Shown here piece after piece: positions 60,001 through 64,000 of a stretch of 64,000 nucleotides of DNA; the first letter of the stretch is position 1; each line of letters opens with the position of its first letter. Origin of the DNA: AP-15 sp963790875 (lineage in GTDB: Bacteria > Pseudomonadota > Alphaproteobacteria > ATCC43930 > CGMCC-115725); the NCBI GenBank assembly GCA_963790875.1, contig CAWBQT010000003.1, positions 620,001-684,000 of the forward strand, in the 5' to 3' direction. The translations under genes were made by a program, and so were the position numbers. Below the pieces are notes generated by a model. That model saw only the letters and a program-made list of their open reading frames with translations. It did not search any database and was not told the origin of the DNA.

Positions 60001-62083
60001 GATGCTTGTTCACTTGGGTTTTGATCCTCGCTGCGGGACGCCTCGCGGGGTTGCGGAGGCCGCTTTTGCCATTCGCAGGTCGACGGCAGGACGCCAGTCG
60101 GATCGGGCGTCGGGCTAGCCAATGATCGAGCGGCGCCACCGGAAGTAGCATGTCTTCCGCATCGTCGCAATCCGGTAGGAGCATTACGGTCAGCCGCCGC
60201 GCACCGGTCGGCACCGCGATCTGCAGGCGCCGGATCGGCGCCCCCGCACCCCGCCGTTCGCCGACGTCGTCGCGGCGCGGCAATTCTCGGATCTGCGTCC
60301 CAAGGCTGACGGTTTGTGGACGACCGTGCAGCTGCCGGACATCGCCGAGCGAAAACCGGCGGGGCGTCGGCGGCGAGGTCAACTCGAACCGTGCGTCGGC
60401 GGGCTCCAGGATCCGCACCAGCAGCCGATCCGCGCCGCGCCGAAAACGGGCGGCGGTAGCGGCTACGGAAACCGGCTCGGCGCTAGTGTGCATCGTCCAA
60501 ACGATGTTGCCGGAAATGCTCGGATCGATCTCGTCCTCGATCACGATCTGCCGGCCGATCAGCGCGGCGCCCCGGCGGATCGAACCCAGCGGCTTGCCGT
60601 AGACGGCCGAGAGGTCATAGACGATCCATTTGCACCCGCCCTCCACGGAACTGCCGAGGATGGCCGCCCGAGCGCGCGGGTCCTGATCGAGGCCGTCGAT
60701 GACAAGCGTGTTGTGCCCTGCGGTCCCCACCCGATAGTACTGCCAACGTCGTCCCGTCCGGCCGTCGGCGCCGTGGTCGAAATAGCCCGGCAAATCATAA
60801 TCGTCGCTGCCGAGATCGATGACCCAGCGGTGCCGTGCACCATCGACGATAAAGCTGCCGGCATCCAGCTGAGCGTGCAGCACCGCCTCTTCCTGCCGCG
60901 GTGCCGGCGATGGCCCGGCGACCCGTGAATTGCCGCCTTTGATCGCAAGGTAGACAGGGCGTTCCGCAGCGCCGCTCCGCCAAGTGTTGCGGAAACATGC
61001 GAGATCGGCGCTGTGGAACACCTTCCCCGTGGGAAGGTCCAGCTCCGCCGGGCTCGCTCTGGGCGCCGGCGGCCAGATCATCTTGAACGGCAGGTGCCAG
61101 CCGTCATAGTCGCCGACAAGCCAGCCGTCGATCGGCCGCTGAAAGCGATGCGCCAGCCAAGCGAGTGCGGCAACATCGAAGCGCCGCGCCGAATCCCCGA
61201 AATCGAAGGCCGCGCCGAACGGCCCGACCGCATGCAGGGCGAAGTCGCCCGTTGCCGCAAAACCTGGGCGATCGGCAAGGCCAAAGCTGTCGCCCAGGGT
61301 GCTCTCCAGCGCTGCAACCATCAGGCCCGCATGCCGCACCGCGAGGGACCAATAGCTGAGGCCCTCGGCCCAAGCGCCATCCGGGGCAAATGCGGCAAAA
61401 ACGTTCGAGACGGAAGCAAGGCTGTGCTGGAGGAGGGCGGAGGCGAGGGCGCGGTGACGCCGCAACACGGAGAGCGCGGCGATCGCGATCCCGCAATTCG
61501 ACACCAACGAACAGTTGTCGCGGCGCCTCGGCCATAGCGAAGATTGGTCGTCGTAGGCCGCCAACGCCGGATCGAGAATTTGGAAGACGAGAGCTTGCTC
61601 GATGCTCTCGCGCTCATCAGTTGTCAATTGATCATACAGCCAGTCATAGGCGAGGGAGACGGCGATGGCCGTTTCGGCGCAGTCGAGAAAGGACTTGATC
61701 ACTCGCCGTTCCTTCCACGTGGCGGAGGAACTCAACTCGGCCAATATGCCCCGGCTGGCCGTCAGCGCCTGCTCCTGACGGGAATCATCGGCGATCAGCG
61801 CGACGAAGGCCGTCGTTATCAGGCGGCGGGCGCGCTCTTTGACCTTCGTCCGTACGTCCGTCGGGGCGCCTGATCGGCTCGTCTCGCACAAGGATTGGGC
61901 GAAACGCGCATCCAGCCGCGGCTCGTTGCCCGCGATTTGGCGGATGCGATCGATTGCCCCCCGATCGAAGAGCAAATAAGGGTGCGCCGCGGCGAATTGG
62001 GCGGCGGTTACCTCGATTCTACCAAGGTCTAAGCGATCAGCTTCGTGGCGTTCGAACGCTGACGCAACGTCGAAGGGCAACAA
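59975..62083 (-). CDS. Heparinase II/III family protein
   Basis: This 702-aa protein has an N-terminal alpha/alpha toroid (residues about 30-330; AIAVSLAYDWLYDQLTTDERESIEQAL, NCSLVSNCGIAIAALSVL, FAPDGAWAEGLSYWSLAVRHAG) and a C-terminal beta-sandwich (GGNSRVAGPSPAPRQEEAVLHAQLDAGSFIVDG, GTAGHNTLVIDG). The Asn-Cys-Ser/NW-type and H-N-T motifs belong to heparinase II/III lyases, which cleave uronic-acid-containing polysaccharides. There is no signal peptide, so it may act on imported oligosaccharides. It overlaps the MFS gene by 26 bp. Confidence 0.9.
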   Translation of the reverse strand: MLPFDVASAFERHEADRLDLGRIEVTAAQFAAAHPYLLFDRGAIDRIRQIAGNEPRLDARFAQSLCETSRSGAPTDVRTKVKERARRLITTAFVALIADDSRQEQALTASRGILAELSSSATWKERRVIKSFLDCAETAIAVSLAYDWLYDQLTTDERESIEQALVFQILDPALAAYDDQSSLWPRRRDNCSLVSNCGIAIAALSVLRRHRALASALLQHSLASVSNVFAAFAPDGAWAEGLSYWSLAVRHAGLMVAALESTLGDSFGLADRPGFAATGDFALHAVGPFGAAFDFGDSARRFDVAALAWLAHRFQRPIDGWLVGDYDGWHLPFKMIWPPAPRASPAELDLPTGKVFHSADLACFRNTWRSGAAERPVYLAIKGGNSRVAGPSPAPRQEEAVLHAQLDAGSFIVDGARHRWVIDLGSDDYDLPGYFDHGADGRTGRRWQYYRVGTAGHNTLVIDGLDQDPRARAAILGSSVEGGCKWIVYDLSAVYGKPLGSIRRGAALIGRQIVIEDEIDPSISGNIVWTMHTSAEPVSVAATAARFRRGADRLLVRILEPADARFELTSPPTPRRFSLGDVRQLHGRPQTVSLGTQIRELPRRDDVGERRGAGAPIRRLQIAVPTGARRLTVMLLPDCDDAEDMLLPVAPLDHWLARRPIRLASCRRPANGKSGLRNPARRPAARIKTQVNKHLGAGSDLG

Positions 62084-62198
62084 CCCTCCCGCAAAAAAAG
62101 TGCAACGGTTGCCGAACTTCTCTCAGTACGGGTATATCGATGGTTAATCTATACCAAAACTAGAACAGACCAGCTCGACCCGGCGGAAACCAGCCTCG

Positions 62199-63302
62199 TC
62201 AAGCCTGAGCGAGCAAATCCGCGAGAAAGTCGTCCTTCCAAGCCGCAAGGTTGAACTTGCCCCGCAGCGACACCTTTGAGCGGTCCCGTTGCATGAGGTT
62301 AAGCGCGATATGGCGCAGGATCGCCAAGTTGTAAGGGCTGTTGTCGAGGCGACCGCCGACCTGATCCTCGTTCATGGCGACGTTTAGCACCCAGTGCAAC
62401 CGATTTTCCACGCCCCAGTGCGAGCGGACGGTGTTGCCGAGCTTTTCGGGCGTCAGCGGCGCGCTGAGCAGGAAATAGGCACTCTCGGACGTAGTCTTGC
62501 GAATCGCCCTCGCCGTCGTTTGTCGCGTCCGGACAATTCTGCCGACGGCGGCCAAGGCCGGCCACCGATGCCTTTCCTGCAACCGATCTATCTTGGTTGA
62601 GACCAGGCTGGTTCGGGCCTCGATCCGGCCATGATCGCTGTCGACCGTCGAGTGGCCTGCCGGTGGTCTATATCTTTCATTGAAGAGGCGGCAGACATCG
62701 GCGTGCAGAGTGGGATGATTGCCCTTCAGCGCCAGGACGTAGTCGCCACCCTGCGAAACGATCTGTCTCGCGATGTCGCGTTGGCAGTTGCGCGCGTCGG
62801 CCGTGACGATCGATCCCTCGAGCGAAAGCATTTCCAACAGGCGAGCGACGGCGGCGGCTTCGTTCGCCTTGGCCGAGGTGGCAACCTGGGCCAAGACCAG
62901 GCGTCGATCGCAGCACCAGGCGCTGACCATGCGCAGCGCGGTCCGAGCAACGGCCGGATTGAAGGACCGACGCACCACCTTGCCGTCGATCGCGATCACG
63001 CCCCCGGATGGCGTCCCCAACCGCCCCGCAAATTTGCAGAAGCATGCGCGGAACTGGTCCGGATCAAGGCGGCGAAACACACGGCTGAAGGTGTCATGAC
63101 TGGGGACGCCGTTTTTCAACCGGAGAAACCTCCCGAGAAAATCCTGCTTGGCTTCGGCGAACCGCGCCATGTCTACCGCGGTTTGCCCGCCGGAGAGAAC
63201 CGCACAAAGTGCGATCACCAGGATCTCCAACAGGTCGTGACGCCGCGAGACGCGGCCTCGCGGATCCGTCAGATCGGTAAAGTACTCCGCGAACCCACCC
63301 AT
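62199..63302 (-). CDS. ISAs1-family transposase
   Basis: This 367-aa transposase has GGFAEYFTDLTDPRGRVSRRHDLLEILVIALCAVLSGGQTAVDM at the start, IAIDGKVVRRSFNPA around the first Asp, LALKGNHPTLHADV in the middle and RSHWGVENRLHWVLNVAMNEDQ around the Glu. This is the ISAs1 pattern. I start at the ATG at 63302, with GGAGGGAG just upstream; the longer frame from 63416 is unlikely. The gene appears complete. I could not find convincing terminal inverted repeats on either side, so the element ends are not defined. Confidence 0.92.
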   Translation of the reverse strand: MGGFAEYFTDLTDPRGRVSRRHDLLEILVIALCAVLSGGQTAVDMARFAEAKQDFLGRFLRLKNGVPSHDTFSRVFRRLDPDQFRACFCKFAGRLGTPSGGVIAIDGKVVRRSFNPAVARTALRMVSAWCCDRRLVLAQVATSAKANEAAAVARLLEMLSLEGSIVTADARNCQRDIARQIVSQGGDYVLALKGNHPTLHADVCRLFNERYRPPAGHSTVDSDHGRIEARTSLVSTKIDRLQERHRWPALAAVGRIVRTRQTTARAIRKTTSESAYFLLSAPLTPEKLGNTVRSHWGVENRLHWVLNVAMNEDQVGGRLDNSPYNLAILRHIALNLMQRDRSKVSLRGKFNLAAWKDDFLADLLAQA

Positions 63303-63850
63303 TGCTCCCTCCGCCCGTGGTGACGAGCAGAAGGCGGCTCCCCCCGATGCCGCCCTCCTTGCTCTTTCGAATAGGAGGCATGCGCCTTGAATAAGCGCCT
63401 GCGTGAAGGACCGCACGAGGGCGTGCGGCGCGTTACCGGATCAAGCCAGCGATGCCGCACGGCCACGCGCATATGTCAGCCTTAAATCCATGCGGACAAC
63501 CACAAGAACAACGAACATCCCTTTTTGGTGTTCAATAACGCCATCTCTATCTTGCATGGCAAGCACTGCTACTAGAGAGGTCAACAGGATGTCGAGGAAC
63601 CCGTCAAATGTGCGTCAAAATATTCTAACGTTTCATTTGCGCTTTAATCTTTGTAAAGACACCGTTAGCGAGCTTCATATTGGCGTGTAGCGATCAGGCA
63701 CTGGAATGACCGGCGCGGCCCCGTCCATCGGTTGTGACCGATAACGGTAAAGGGGCATGAGTTCGGGCTCCGGGCGAGCCGACCGCCGAATCGAAACACC
63801 TCGTTAAAAATCAGCGAAAAATATGCGTGTCACGCCGCCTTCAGGACGCG
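63303..63850. other. Intergenic stretch after the ISAs1 transposase
   Basis: This ~550-bp stretch has no supported gene. It becomes AT-richer from 63480 to 63680, with short open frames of unusual composition that I do not trust. It may hold the right end of the ISAs1 element and the upstream region of the next gene. I see no clear terminator. Confidence 0.3.
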
Positions 63851-63870
63851 ACTTTGACGCGCGTCAAAGT
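63851..63870. promoter_or_regulatory. FNR/FixK-like binding site
   Basis: ACTTTGACGCGCGTCAAAGT is a perfect 20-bp palindrome. Its core, TTGAC-GCGC-GTCAA, fits the CRP/FNR-family consensus TTGAY-N4-RTCAA used by FnrL, FixK and related oxygen- or nitric-oxide-responsive regulators in alphaproteobacteria. It lies 80 bp before the ATG at 63951, a usual place for an activator site. Confidence 0.7.
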
Positions 63871-63950
63871 AACCTTACCGCGGACGGAAATGCGAACGCT
63901 CCACCGTCGCGGGCCGGCGAACCGGATAGAGACAAGTTTCGGGGGCATTG

Positions 63951-64000
63951 ATGCACATTCGCAATCTGACGGTGGACGAGACCGGGAATGCCAGGGTGTC
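63951..64000 (+). CDS. Start of a gene cut by the window edge
   Basis: An ATG at 63951 opens a frame that reads MHIRNLTVDETGNARV and runs off the window. I cannot assign a family from 16 residues; the start is compatible with a cupin or another small enzyme. A perfect FNR/FixK-type palindrome lies 80 bp upstream, which suggests the gene responds to low oxygen or nitrogen oxides. GGGGGC lies close before the ATG. Confidence 0.35.
   Translation, partial: MHIRNLTVDETGNARV

Noticed and set aside
62084..63420. Terminal inverted repeats for the ISAs1 element
   Set aside because: I compared both flanks and found no convincing matching pair.
63403..63690. 95-codon frame after the ISAs1 transposase
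   Set aside because: No ribosome-binding site, odd composition and no resemblance to a known protein.
1..64000. CRISPR arrays, tRNA/rRNA genes, prophage or restriction-modification genes
   Set aside because: I saw no regularly spaced repeats, no tRNA-like cloverleaf, and no phage structural or methyltransferase-type protein.

Overview
The window is high-GC DNA from an alphaproteobacterium. I infer Rhodospirillales or Hyphomicrobiales from the codon use, the fused trpE(G) gene behind a Trp-rich leader peptide, the CYP153-type P450 with its ferredoxin, and the general style of an oxidative generalist; no rRNA or other taxonomic marker is present. The gene content is strongly catabolic: about ten alpha/beta hydrolases, a P450 system, a luciferase-like monooxygenase, a haloalkane dehalogenase with a HAD-type dehalogenase homologue, a molybdenum hydroxylase, and several MFS, cupin and dehydrogenase genes.

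Layout. 1-1.9 kb: ferredoxin (partial), 2Fe-2S ferredoxin and CYP153, a likely alkane or fatty-acid hydroxylation operon. 2.0-2.4 kb: a damaged RelE/ParE-type toxin-antitoxin pair. 2.6-5.5 kb: cspA, a small hypothetical, and trpE(G) with its trpL attenuator. 5.7-8.8 kb: ABM-domain protein, luciferase-like monooxygenase, alpha/beta hydrolase and a convergent SDR. 8.9-15.6 kb: a 943-aa winged-helix/ATPase regulator divergent from a run of hydrolases that includes a haloalkane dehalogenase and a HAD protein. 13.6-17.3 and 21-26.8 kb: interspersed gene remnants (Zn-alcohol dehydrogenase in two pieces, UspA, RecD-like helicase, PQQ dehydrogenase, arylsulfatase). 17.4-31 kb: hydrolases, PEP-mutase family enzyme, cupins, LysR regulator, carboxylesterase, MFS transporter, CMD-family protein and a Tat-exported dienelactone hydrolase. 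31.8-33.7 kb: IS1634-family element. 33.9-42.3 kb: acyl-CoA-dehydrogenase-like flavoprotein, HSL-type esterase, GH15 glucoamylase-like enzyme, MlaC/HpnM-like protein and a class A penicillin-binding protein. 42.5-48.8 kb: molybdenum hydroxylase operon (FAD subunit, 2Fe-2S subunit, two tandem large subunits, MoaD-like protein). 49-54.8 kb: arfB, DUF2161, DUF1810, DUF488, enolase-superfamily enzyme, PPOX protein and a CoA-binding/MetY fusion. 54.8-56.5 kb: IS1182-family element. 56.5-62.1 kb: minus-strand cluster of heparinase II/III, MFS, a 421-aa unknown and a hydrolase. 62.2-63.3 kb: ISAs1-family transposase. The window ends at a new gene preceded by a perfect FNR/FixK-like palindrome.

Several otherwise intact genes (YaiI-family, class A PBP, enolase-superfamily enzyme, antitoxin) are broken by what looks like one extra base in a G or C run. 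These may be sequence errors, unlike the true remnants at 13.6-17.3 and 21-26.8 kb. No tRNA, rRNA, CRISPR array or prophage was seen. I found no clear-cut new defence system. The most unusual items are the molybdenum hydroxylase operon with two large subunits, the CoA-binding/MetY fusion, the dehalogenase gene bracketed by pieces of a dehydrogenase, and the heparinase cluster with its unknown protein.
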